From positions 1-5,377 of the forward strand of contig CAMKAE010000155.1 in the NCBI GenBank assembly GCA_946410395.1: 5,377 nt of DNA. The letters are read 5' to 3'. The DNA comes from an uncultured Clostridia bacterium. GTDB lineage: Bacteria; Bacillota; Clostridia; Christensenellales; Aristaeellaceae. The position numbers and the translations under genes are program-made. Below the pieces are notes generated by a model. The model was not told the origin of the DNA, made no database searches, and was given only the letters and a program-made list of their open reading frames with translations. Every line of letters starts with the position of its first letter. The stretch's first letter is position 1. Shown one piece after another: positions 1 to 5,377 of this stretch.

Positions 1-1682
1 TCGTCGTCCATCAGCACGATGTCCGCCGCCTCGATGGCCGCGTCGGAGCCCAGCGCGCCCATGGCGATGCCGATGTCGGCGCGGGTCAGAACCGGCGCGT
101 CGTTGATGCCGTCCCCCACAAAGGCCAGGATTTCTTTTTCCCGCTTGGATGCGAGCAGGTCCTCCACCGCCTTGACCTTGTCCTCCGGCAGCAGCTCCGC
201 GCAGACGGTGTCGATGCCGAGGTTCTCCGCCACGGCTTCCGCGGCCGCCCGCCGGTCTCCGCTGAGCATCACGGTCTGCCGGACGCCGTTTCTGCGCAGG
301 GCGTCCACAGCCTCCCGGGCTGTTGGCTTCAGGCTGTCTGCGATCAGGACGTGCCCACAGTAAGCGCCGTCCACCGCCAGATGCACGACCGTACCCACCG
401 AATGACAGGGCTCGCTGGAAATGCCGAGGCGGTCCATCAGTTTGTCGTTGCCCGCGGCCACTTTCCGCCCATCCACCGTGGCCACAACGCCCTCGCCGGC
501 ATACTCCTGCGTCTCGGTCACCCGCGTCTCGTCCACCGGCCCTGCGCACGCGCGGCGCAGGCTCTGGCTGATCGGATGGTTGGAGCGGCACTCGGCCAGG
601 GCGGCCAGCTCCAGCAGTTCCTCCTCCGGAAGGCTGCTGTGGTGGATCCCAGCCACCTCAAAGACGCCCTGGGTCATGGTGCCGGTCTTGTCAAAGGCGA
701 CGATCCGCGTGTCCGCAAGCCGCTCAAGCTCGCTGGAACCCTTCACCAGCACACCCTTGCGGCTGGCCCTGCCGATCCCGGCAAAAAAGGTCAGAGGGAT
801 CGAAATCACCAGCGCGCAGGGGCAGGAGATCACCAGGAAGGTCAGGGCGCGCAGCAGCCATTCGCTCCACAGCGGATCCCGGCCGAGCAGCAGGGAAACC
901 GTAGGCCCCAGCAGGGCCAGCGCCACGGCGCTGAGCACCACCGCGGGGGTGTAAACCCGGGCAAAGCGGCTGATGAAGGCCTCGCTGCGGCTCTTGCGCG
1001 AGGAGGCGTTCTCGATGAGGTCCAGAATCCGTGCGGCCGTGGACTCCCCCGCCTCCCGGTCCGCGCGCAGGCGGAGCATACCGTTGAGATTGACGCAGCC
1101 CGAGAGCACCGGGTCCCCCGGCTTCACATCGCGCGGCAGGCTCTCCCCGGTCAGGGCCGCGGTGTCCAGGGCCGAGTTCCCGCTGATCACCGTTCCGTCC
1201 ACCGGGATCTTTTCCCCGGGTTTCACAACCAGGATAGCGCCGATCTCCACCTCGTCGGCGTCCACAACCTGCGTGGTTCCGTCCGCCTGTTCGATGCAGG
1301 CGGTGTCCGGGCGGATATCCATCAGGGCGGTGATCGACTGCCGGCTCTTCCCCACGGCCACGCTCTGGAACAGCTCGCCGATCTGGTAGAACAGCATCAC
1401 CGCCACGGCTTCCATGTAATCCCCGGTGCGGATGCGGCCCAGCACGAAGGCGCCCACCGTCGCGATGGCCATCAGGAAGCACTCGTCGAAGGGCTGCCGG
1501 TTGACGATGCCCTTCCACGCCTTGCGCAGCACATCCCAGCCGATGATCCCGTATGGGATCAGATACAGGCCAAAGGTGAGCCAGCCGTCCAGCACATTCT
1601 CCACATGGATGAAGTACAGCGCGACCAGCAATCCCGCCGTGATGATGATCCGACAAAGCACCCGTTTCTGTCTGCGGTTCAC
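1..1682 (-). CDS. Heavy-metal translocating P1B-type ATPase (ZntA/CadA-like, probable Zn/Cd/Pb export), C-terminus cut by window edge
   Basis: A membrane pump that uses ATP to move a soft divalent metal out of the cytoplasm. Reading the minus strand from GTG at 1682 gives 560 uninterrupted residues. Visible in order: four hydrophobic segments (about 8-26, 33-50, 67-84, 88-110), an actuator domain with TGES at 178-181, two more membrane segments (about 242-262 and 276-303) with the metal motif CPC at 287-289, the phosphorylation motif DKTGT at 331-335, the nucleotide-domain HP pair at 369-370 and GEG at 396-398, and GDGIND at 523-528. All key catalytic residues are present. The hinge and last two membrane helices lie beyond the edge, so the helix-8 residues that would fix specificity cannot be read. 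CPC followed by ALVISIP, and IGE (101-103) in the fourth segment, resemble Zn/Cd/Pb pumps more than copper pumps; this is inference. There is no N-terminal HMA domain; one is encoded separately just upstream. An in-frame TGA at 1701-1703 makes GTG 1682 the first possible start. Confidence 0.95.
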   Translation of the reverse strand, partial: MNRRQKRVLCRIIITAGLLVALYFIHVENVLDGWLTFGLYLIPYGIIGWDVLRKAWKGIVNRQPFDECFLMAIATVGAFVLGRIRTGDYMEAVAVMLFYQIGELFQSVAVGKSRQSITALMDIRPDTACIEQADGTTQVVDADEVEIGAILVVKPGEKIPVDGTVISGNSALDTAALTGESLPRDVKPGDPVLSGCVNLNGMLRLRADREAGESTAARILDLIENASSRKSRSEAFISRFARVYTPAVVLSAVALALLGPTVSLLLGRDPLWSEWLLRALTFLVISCPCALVISIPLTFFAGIGRASRKGVLVKGSSELERLADTRIVAFDKTGTMTQGVFEVAGIHHSSLPEEELLELAALAECRSNHPISQSLRRACAGPVDETRVTETQEYAGEGVVATVDGRKVAAGNDKLMDRLGISSEPCHSVGTVVHLAVDGAYCGHVLIADSLKPTAREAVDALRRNGVRQTVMLSGDRRAAAEAVAENLGIDTVCAELLPEDKVKAVEDLLASKREKEILAFVGDGINDAPVLTRADIGIAMGALGSDAAIEAADIVLMDD

Positions 1683-1690
1683 CCGTTCCG

Positions 1691-1702
1691 CCTTCTTTCC
1701 TC
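1691..1702 (-). promoter_or_regulatory. Ribosome binding site for the P-type ATPase GTG start
   Basis: Read on the minus strand this is GAGGAAAGAAGG, ending 8 bases before GTG at 1682. It supports that GTG as the true start, giving a protein that enters the membrane almost at once (MNRRQKRV then hydrophobic). It lies wholly in the 31-base gap after the HMA gene's TAA, so the ATPase has its own initiation signal although it is surely co-transcribed. Confidence 0.65.
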
Positions 1703-1713
1703 ACGCTGATCCC

Positions 1714-1932
1714 TTACAGGAAGATTTCGCAGTCGGACTCCACCCGCTTGCAGTTGGCCAGCACGTCCTGCATGACCTGCTTGGGGTCGGCTCCCTCCTC
1801 AAAGTTCACCGTCATCTTGAGGGTCATGAAGTTCACCACGGCGGACGCCACGCCGGGCGTCTTGCAGGCCGCGGTTTCCATCTTGTTGGCGCAGTTTGCG
1901 CAATCCACGTCGATCTTGTAGGTCTTCTTCAT
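1714..1932 (-). CDS. Small heavy-metal-associated (HMA) domain protein, 72 aa, partner of the adjacent ATPase
   Basis: A CopZ-sized ferredoxin-like metal-binding protein, complete at 72 residues. The metal site is DCANC at 10-14 (Cys11 and Cys14), in the usual loop after the first strand; GVASAVVNF (27-35) and the following strand fit the beta-alpha-beta-beta-alpha-beta fold. Aspartate before the first Cys is the form known from the N-terminal domains of Zn/Cd/Pb ATPases such as ZntA, whereas copper chaperones usually have a GMTC-type loop. Further cysteines lie at 23, 61 and 68, the last two in a C-terminal tail, CKRVESDCEIFL. The ATG follows a strong site (AAAAGGAGGG, 1942-1951). The gene is first in the operon, 31 bases ahead of an ATPase lacking this domain, so it probably binds metal for, or regulates, that pump. 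The two reading frames differ, so this is not simply a readthrough fusion. A general metal buffer or chaperone role remains possible. Confidence 0.92.
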   Translation of the reverse strand: MKKTYKIDVDCANCANKMETAACKTPGVASAVVNFMTLKMTVNFEEGADPKQVMQDVLANCKRVESDCEIFL

Positions 1933-1958
1933 GGCGCTGTGCCCTCCTTTTGCTGCTT

Positions 1959-1982
1959 ACATATGAGCACTTGTTCATATGT
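1959..1982. promoter_or_regulatory. Predicted ArsR/SmtB-family operator (11-2-11 inverted repeat)
   Basis: The left arm ACATATGAGCA (1959-1969) and right arm TGTTCATATGT (1972-1982) are reverse complements at 10 of 11 positions, separated by CT. The core, ATATGAxCA-N2-TGTTCATAT, closely resembles operators of metal-sensing ArsR/SmtB repressors such as SmtB and CzrA. It begins at the predicted transcription start of the metal-efflux unit (about 1983) and runs into the leader, where a bound dimer would block initiation or escape. No repressor gene is in the window. Confidence 0.75.
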
Positions 1983-1989
1983 CATGATC

Positions 1990-2018
1990 AATATACCACG
2001 TTACCGGCTGCTTGTCAA
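1990..2018 (-). promoter_or_regulatory. Sigma-A type promoter of the HMA/ATPase unit
   Basis: On the minus strand, TTGACA (2013-2018) is followed by a 17-base spacer (1996-2012) and TATATT (1990-1995). The bases TGG directly before the -10 form an extended -10 element. Transcription should start near 1983, leaving a leader of about 50 bases before the HMA ATG. The 17-base spacing is that of an ordinary promoter, not the 19-20 bases typical of MerR-activated ones, which agrees with control by a repressor. Confidence 0.8.
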
Positions 2019-2053
2019 TGGGTTTCGCGCAGGATTGTTCGCGCACGCTGCCC

Positions 2054-2082
2054 TTGACAATCGGGCCGTTTGGCGGCATAAT
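2054..2082 (+). promoter_or_regulatory. Sigma-A type promoter of the DUF512-der-plsY operon
   Basis: TTGACA (2054-2059), a 17-base spacer (2060-2076) and CATAAT (2077-2082). Transcription should start near 2089, giving a leader of about 33 bases. The -35 box lies 35 bases from the divergent promoter's -35 box, so the two polymerases bind back to back. The leader start holds TTCATATG (2082-2089), an exact copy of eight bases of the metal operator. Confidence 0.72.
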
Positions 2083-2106
2083 TCATATGGAAAGATATGC
2101 AGCTCA

Positions 2107-2114
2107 GGGAGGTG
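2107..2114 (+). promoter_or_regulatory. Ribosome binding site for the DUF512 protein GTG start
   Basis: GGGAGGTG ends 7 bases before GTG at 2122 and is the best Shine-Dalgarno match nearby. It decides the start: the frame is open far upstream, across the promoters and antisense to the ATPase, but those codons are not part of the gene. The nearby ATGs at 2087 and 2097 are out of frame. Confidence 0.75.
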
Positions 2115-2121
2115 GGGTGGC

Positions 2122-3426
2122 GTGGCGACAGGAATTCAGCGCGTTGCGCCGGGATCCGCGGCGGAGCGCGCGGGCCTGCGGGCCGGAGATCTGCTGCTCT
2201 CCATCGCCGGGGAGCCGGTGATCGATCAGATCGACTACCAGGCACTCACCGCCCACGACGCCTTTGCGCTCACCTTCAGCCGGGACGGCGAGGCGCGCAC
2301 GGTCGACATCCGGAAGGCCGACTGGGAACCCCTGGGCCTGACCCTGGACGAGACCATCGTGTCCAATCCCCGTCCCTGCGCCAACCACTGCGTCTTCTGC
2401 TTCATCGACCAGATGCCGCCGGGCATGCGGGAAACCCTCTACGTCAAGGACGACGACTGGCGCCTCTCCCTGATGATGGGCAACTACATCACCATGACCA
2501 ACATGTCCGACGCGGAGTTTGACCGGGTGCTGCGGCGCCGGGTGAGCCCGCTGTACATCTCGGTCCACGCCACGGATCCGGAGGTTCGGGTCCGGATGCT
2601 GAAAAACCCCCGCGCCGCCCAGCTGATGCCCCGGCTGGAGCGGCTGAAGGACGCCGGGCTGCGCTTCCACTGCCAGGTGGTGCTCTGCCCCGGCTGGAAC
2701 GACGGGCCTGTGCTGGACCGCACGCTGAACGACCTGGCGGCGCTCTGGCCCGCGGCCCGGTCCGTGGCCCTTGTCCCGGTGGGGCTGACCCGCTTCCGGG
2801 AGCGCCTGGCGCACATCGAGCCGTATACCGCCGCACGGGCCGCGCAGTTGCTCGCACAGGCCGAGTCCTTCCGGCAGCGGTTCCTGCGCGAGTTGGGCAC
2901 GCGCTTCGTCTTCCCCGCTGACGAGTTCTACTGTCTCACCGGCCAGCCCTTCCCCGACGACGAGGCCTATGAGGACTACCCCCAGATCGAAAACGGCGTG
3001 GGCATGCTGCGGCAGTTCGAGACCGACCTGCGCTTCGCCGCGGAGGACGAGCCCGTGGCGGAAACACCTCCGCGCAGCCTGGCCATCGCATGCGGCACCT
3101 CCCTGGCGCCGTATATGCAGGCCTGGTGCGACGAGCTGGCCCCGAAAGGCACCCGGGTCCGGGTGATCCCGGTGGTCAATCGCTACTTCGGGGAGTCCAT
3201 CACCGTCACCGGCCTCATCACCGGCCAGGACCTGCTGGCGGCCGTGCGGGATGTGGAAGCGGACGCAATCCTGATTTCCCGGGGCATGCTCCGCGCCGAC
3301 AGCGAGCTGTTCCTCGACAATATGACCCTGACGGAGCTGCGCGCCGGGCTCTGCGCCCCGCTCTATGCGGTGGACAACAGCGGCGAATGCCTCTGGCGCG
3401 CGCTCAGCGGTCAGGAAGGATGGTAA
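2122..3426 (+). CDS. DUF512 family protein: N-terminal PDZ, radical-SAM-type FeS domain, C-terminal DUF512
   Basis: A complete 434-residue protein starting at GTG, of usual length for the family. Residues 1-65 form a PDZ-like domain (IQRVAPGSAAERAGL then GDLLLSIAG). Residues 86-93 hold CANHCVFC, a CX3CX2C cluster (Cys86, 90, 93) as in radical SAM enzymes, followed by the family signature FIDQMPPGMRETLY and KDDDWRLS (110-117). A barrel-like stretch follows (YISVHATDPEVR 145-156, CQVVLCPGWNDG 184-195, PVGLTRFRE 219-227). The DUF512 part includes DEFYCLTGQPFP (267-278), ENGVG (290-294), NRYFGESITVTGL (353-365) and DNMTL (399-403). The product probably carries a 4Fe-4S cluster, but its substrate and reaction are unknown; a PDZ domain on a cytoplasmic FeS protein suggests that it binds a protein C-terminus. 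It is first in an operon, 6 bases ahead of der, which is a recurrent arrangement in Clostridia and hints at a link to translation or the envelope. It has no signal peptide or membrane segment. Confidence 0.93.
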   Translation: MATGIQRVAPGSAAERAGLRAGDLLLSIAGEPVIDQIDYQALTAHDAFALTFSRDGEARTVDIRKADWEPLGLTLDETIVSNPRPCANHCVFCFIDQMPPGMRETLYVKDDDWRLSLMMGNYITMTNMSDAEFDRVLRRRVSPLYISVHATDPEVRVRMLKNPRAAQLMPRLERLKDAGLRFHCQVVLCPGWNDGPVLDRTLNDLAALWPAARSVALVPVGLTRFRERLAHIEPYTAARAAQLLAQAESFRQRFLRELGTRFVFPADEFYCLTGQPFPDDEAYEDYPQIENGVGMLRQFETDLRFAAEDEPVAETPPRSLAIACGTSLAPYMQAWCDELAPKGTRVRVIPVVNRYFGESITVTGLITGQDLLAAVRDVEADAILISRGMLRADSELFLDNMTLTELRAGLCAPLYAVDNSGECLWRALSGQEGW

Positions 3427-3432
3427 AAACAC

Positions 3433-4764
3433 ATGGCAAATCCTCTCGTGGCGGTGGTAGGCCGCCCCAACGTGGGCAAATCCACGTTCTTCAACAAAGT
3501 GGCCGGCAAGCGCATCTCGATCGTGGAGGACACGCCGGGCGTCACCCGGGACCGGATCTACACGGACGTCGAATGGCTCGGCCGCAAGCTGACCCTCATC
3601 GACACCGGGGGCATCGACGTGCACTCGGACGATGTTTTCCTGCGCCAGATGCGCCGCCAGGCGGAGATCGCGATCGACACCGCGGACGTGATCTGCTTTT
3701 TCACCGACGGGCGCACCGGCCTCACCGACGAGGACCGGGACGTGGCAGACCTGCTGCGGCGCACGTCCAAGCCGGTGATCCTCGTGGTCAACAAGATCGA
3801 CCACGTGTCCCAGACAGACCAGATGTACGAGTTCTACGAGCTGGGTCTGGGCGATCCGATGCCCATCAGCGCGGCCAACATGATGGGGCTCGGCGACCTG
3901 CTGGAGGCCATCTGCGCGGCGCTGCCCACGAAGGCGGAGGACGAGGCGGAAGAGACCCACGTCATGCAGCTGGCGGTGGTGGGCAGGCCCAATGTGGGAA
4001 AAAGCTCGCTGACCAACCGCCTGCTCGGGCAGGAGCGCTCCATGGTGTCCGATATCGCGGGCACCACCCGGGACGCCATCGACACGCTCCTCACCGCCAA
4101 AGACGGCAACCGCTACAACATCATCGACACCGCCGGCATCCGCAAAAAGAGCCAGATCGAGGACGAGAGCCTGGAGAAGTACAGCGTGCTGCGGGCCATC
4201 GCCGCGATTGAGCGCTGCGACGTCGCACTGCTGCTGATCGACGCCAACGACGGCGTGACCGAGCAAGACACCAAGATCGCCGGCATCATCCACGACGAGG
4301 GCAAGGCCGCCGTCATCGTGGTGAACAAGTGGGACGCGATCGAAAAGGACACCGGCACCATGGAGGCCTTCCGCAAGGAGGTCTATGAAGCGCTGAAATT
4401 TATGGACTATGTGCCGGTGATCTTCCTCTCCGCCAAGACCGGCCAGCGGGTGAACACCGTGCTCGAGACCTGCGATCAGGTCTGGGCGCAGTGGACCAAG
4501 CGCATTCCCACCGGCATGCTCAACGACGTGCTGGCCGACGCCACGGCGGACGTGCAGCCGCCGGCCTCCAACGGCCACCGGCTCAAGATCTACTACGTCA
4601 CGCAGCAGAGCGCCTGCCCGCCTTCCTTCATCTTCTTCGTGAATGACGAAAAGCTGATGCACTTTGCCTACAAGCGCTATCTGGAAAACTACTTCCGGAA
4701 AACCTTTGATTTCACCGGCACACCGCTGCGCTTCATCATCCGGGAGAAAACCAGGGAGGCATAA
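3433..4764 (+). CDS. der: Ribosome biogenesis GTPase Der (EngA)
   Basis: An essential GTPase with two tandem G domains that helps mature the 50S ribosomal subunit; complete at 443 residues, normal for Der. G domain 1: GRPNVGKS at 10-17, DTGG at 57-60, NKID at 120-123, SAAN at 146-149. An acidic linker (about 167-176, EDEAEE) leads into G domain 2: GRPNVGKSS at 184-192, GTTRD at 210-214, DTAG at 232-235, NKWD at 298-301, SAK at 333-335. The C-terminal KH-like domain runs from about 352 to the end, with KIYYVTQ (385-391), FFVND (401-405) and YLENYFRKTF (416-425). Every nucleotide-binding motif is intact. ATG 3433 follows AGGAAGGATGG (3413-3423), which overlaps the end of the DUF512 gene, so translation of the two may be coupled. 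plsY follows after 5 bases. Confidence 0.98.
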   Translation: MANPLVAVVGRPNVGKSTFFNKVAGKRISIVEDTPGVTRDRIYTDVEWLGRKLTLIDTGGIDVHSDDVFLRQMRRQAEIAIDTADVICFFTDGRTGLTDEDRDVADLLRRTSKPVILVVNKIDHVSQTDQMYEFYELGLGDPMPISAANMMGLGDLLEAICAALPTKAEDEAEETHVMQLAVVGRPNVGKSSLTNRLLGQERSMVSDIAGTTRDAIDTLLTAKDGNRYNIIDTAGIRKKSQIEDESLEKYSVLRAIAAIERCDVALLLIDANDGVTEQDTKIAGIIHDEGKAAVIVVNKWDAIEKDTGTMEAFRKEVYEALKFMDYVPVIFLSAKTGQRVNTVLETCDQVWAQWTKRIPTGMLNDVLADATADVQPPASNGHRLKIYYVTQQSACPPSFIFFVNDEKLMHFAYKRYLENYFRKTFDFTGTPLRFIIREKTREA

Positions 4765-4769
4765 AACCG

Positions 4770-5377
4770 ATGAGTCCTGTTCTGCGTTATATCCTGACGG
4801 CCCTGATCGCCTATCTGCTCGGTTCTCTGTCCACGGGCCTCGTGCTGGCAAAGATTCGTAACAAGCCCGACCTCCGGGAGGTAGGCAGCAAAAACACCGG
4901 CGCCACCAACGCCCTGCGCGTCATGGGGCTCCGGGACGGAATCCTGGTGTTCCTGGGCGATGTGGCCAAGGCGCTGCTCGCCTGCTGGATCGGTCAGCTA
5001 ATCACCGGCCGGCTGGAAGGCGCCATGCTGGCCGGCATCATGGTGGTCATCGGCCACAACTGGCCCGTGTTCTTCCAGTTCCGGGGCGGCAAGGGAGCGG
5101 CCTGCACGGTCGCCGTCATGCTGTATTGCTTCCCCGTGCCGGCCCTGCTCAGCTACATCGTCGGCATCGCGCTGATCGCCATCTGGCGCTACGTCTCCGT
5201 GGGCTCCATCGCGGTGATCATCGCCTACGCGCTAATCATCACCTTTCTGGCCGCGCCCGGCAACGCGATCGCCATCGCGTGGGCCTGGCTGCTGGCCGCC
5301 TTCCTGGTGGCCCGCCACCACGCCAACATCGACCGGCTGATCCACGGCACGGAGCGCAAGCTCGGCCAGAAGGAAAA
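4770..5377 (+). CDS. plsY: Glycerol-3-phosphate acyltransferase PlsY (acyl-phosphate dependent), last few residues beyond window
   Basis: An inner-membrane enzyme that transfers an acyl group from acyl-phosphate (made by PlsX) to glycerol-3-phosphate, giving lysophosphatidic acid, the first step of phospholipid synthesis in most bacteria. 202 residues are visible with no stop; the family is about 190-220 long, so the end is close. The three catalytic cytoplasmic loops are present: GSKNTGATNALRVMG (39-53; usual form GSGNPGATN), GHNWPVF plus FRGGKGAA (95-101 and 104-111, the phosphate-binding glycine loop), and RHHANIDRLIHGTE (182-195). Hydrophobic segments lie around 5-27, 55-79, 84-103, 110-137, 142-162 and 165-181, fitting a polytopic protein. 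ATG 4770 follows AGGGAGG (4753-4759) by 10 bases, inside the end of der. Downstream genes cannot be seen; gpsA, which makes the substrate, is a common neighbour in related genomes. Confidence 0.96.
   Translation, partial: MSPVLRYILTALIAYLLGSLSTGLVLAKIRNKPDLREVGSKNTGATNALRVMGLRDGILVFLGDVAKALLACWIGQLITGRLEGAMLAGIMVVIGHNWPVFFQFRGGKGAACTVAVMLYCFPVPALLSYIVGIALIAIWRYVSVGSIAVIIAYALIITFLAAPGNAIAIAWAWLLAAFLVARHHANIDRLIHGTERKLGQKE

Noticed and set aside
1..1682. Copper-exporting CopA as the identity of the ATPase.
   Set aside because: CPC alone also fits copper pumps, but the residues around it (ALVISIP) and the DCxxC partner protein favour Zn/Cd/Pb. Not excluded, because the last two membrane helices are outside the window.
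724..1704. A 326-codon minus-strand frame starting with GTG at 1704 that overlaps the ATPase.
   Set aside because: The translation has no family motifs and is shifted from the frame that yields TGES, CPC, DKTGT and GDGIND. It is a frame shadow, not a frameshifted gene.
351..1709. A 452-codon plus-strand open frame opposite the P-type ATPase.
   Set aside because: Same cause: an antisense shadow aligned with the ATPase codons. The minus strand encodes a pump with all its catalytic motifs.
1959..1982. The inverted repeat as a MerR site or a transcription terminator.
   Set aside because: It lies downstream of the -10 box, not within a 19-20 base spacer as MerR sites do. It has AT-rich arms, only a 2-base loop and no U-tract, so it is not an intrinsic terminator.
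1426..2121. Upstream extension of the DUF512 reading frame to an apparent start at 1426.
   Set aside because: The extension runs antisense through the ATPase and HMA genes and across both promoters. The Shine-Dalgarno site at 2107-2114 and the start of PDZ similarity support GTG 2122.
2104..4851. A 915-codon open frame on the minus strand opposite the DUF512 gene and der.
   Set aside because: It lies codon-on-codon with both sense genes, so it stays open simply because they use no TTA, CTA or TCA codons, as expected in G+C-rich genes. Its translation is low-complexity in style (rich in His, Gly, Asp, Val), matches no family I recognise, and the sense proteins carry intact motifs.

Overview
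The window is 5.4 kb of G+C-rich bacterial DNA, densely coded, with two divergent gene clusters that share one 189-base promoter region. Good Shine-Dalgarno sites, near-consensus sigma-A promoters, a separate metal-binding (HMA) protein next to a CPC-type ATPase, and the gene order DUF512 protein - der - plsY all point to a high-GC member of the Firmicutes (Clostridia, possibly Oscillospiraceae or Christensenellales). The taxon is inferred from gene order and protein style, not shown directly.

Left half, minus strand (1-1932): a two-gene heavy-metal efflux unit. A 72-residue HMA protein with a DCxxC metal site is followed 31 bases later by a P1B-type ATPase. The ATPase has no N-terminal metal-binding domain of its own and is cut by the window edge after 560 residues. 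The CPC membrane motif, the sequence around it and the DCxxC form of the HMA site favour zinc/cadmium/lead over copper. The unit is read from a strong promoter (TTGACA, 17-base spacer, TATATT with a TG extension). An 11-2-11 inverted repeat of the ArsR/SmtB type covers the predicted transcription start. A plausible reading is that an ArsR-family repressor sits on the start site and leaves when metal accumulates. No regulator gene is visible.

Centre (1933-2121): back-to-back promoters. The plus-strand one (TTGACA, 17 bases, CATAAT) drives the right-hand cluster.

Right half, plus strand (2122 to the end): a tight operon with gaps of 6 and 5 bases. It holds a PDZ/radical-SAM/DUF512 protein of unknown function, the ribosome-assembly GTPase Der, and the membrane acyltransferase PlsY, which lacks only its last few residues. 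Apart from the metal unit this is housekeeping content.

I found no mobile element, CRISPR array, RNA gene or clearly new system. The points most worth a second look are the operator/promoter layout, the split metal-binding domain with its cysteine-bearing tail, and the uncharacterised DUF512 enzyme fixed next to der and plsY.
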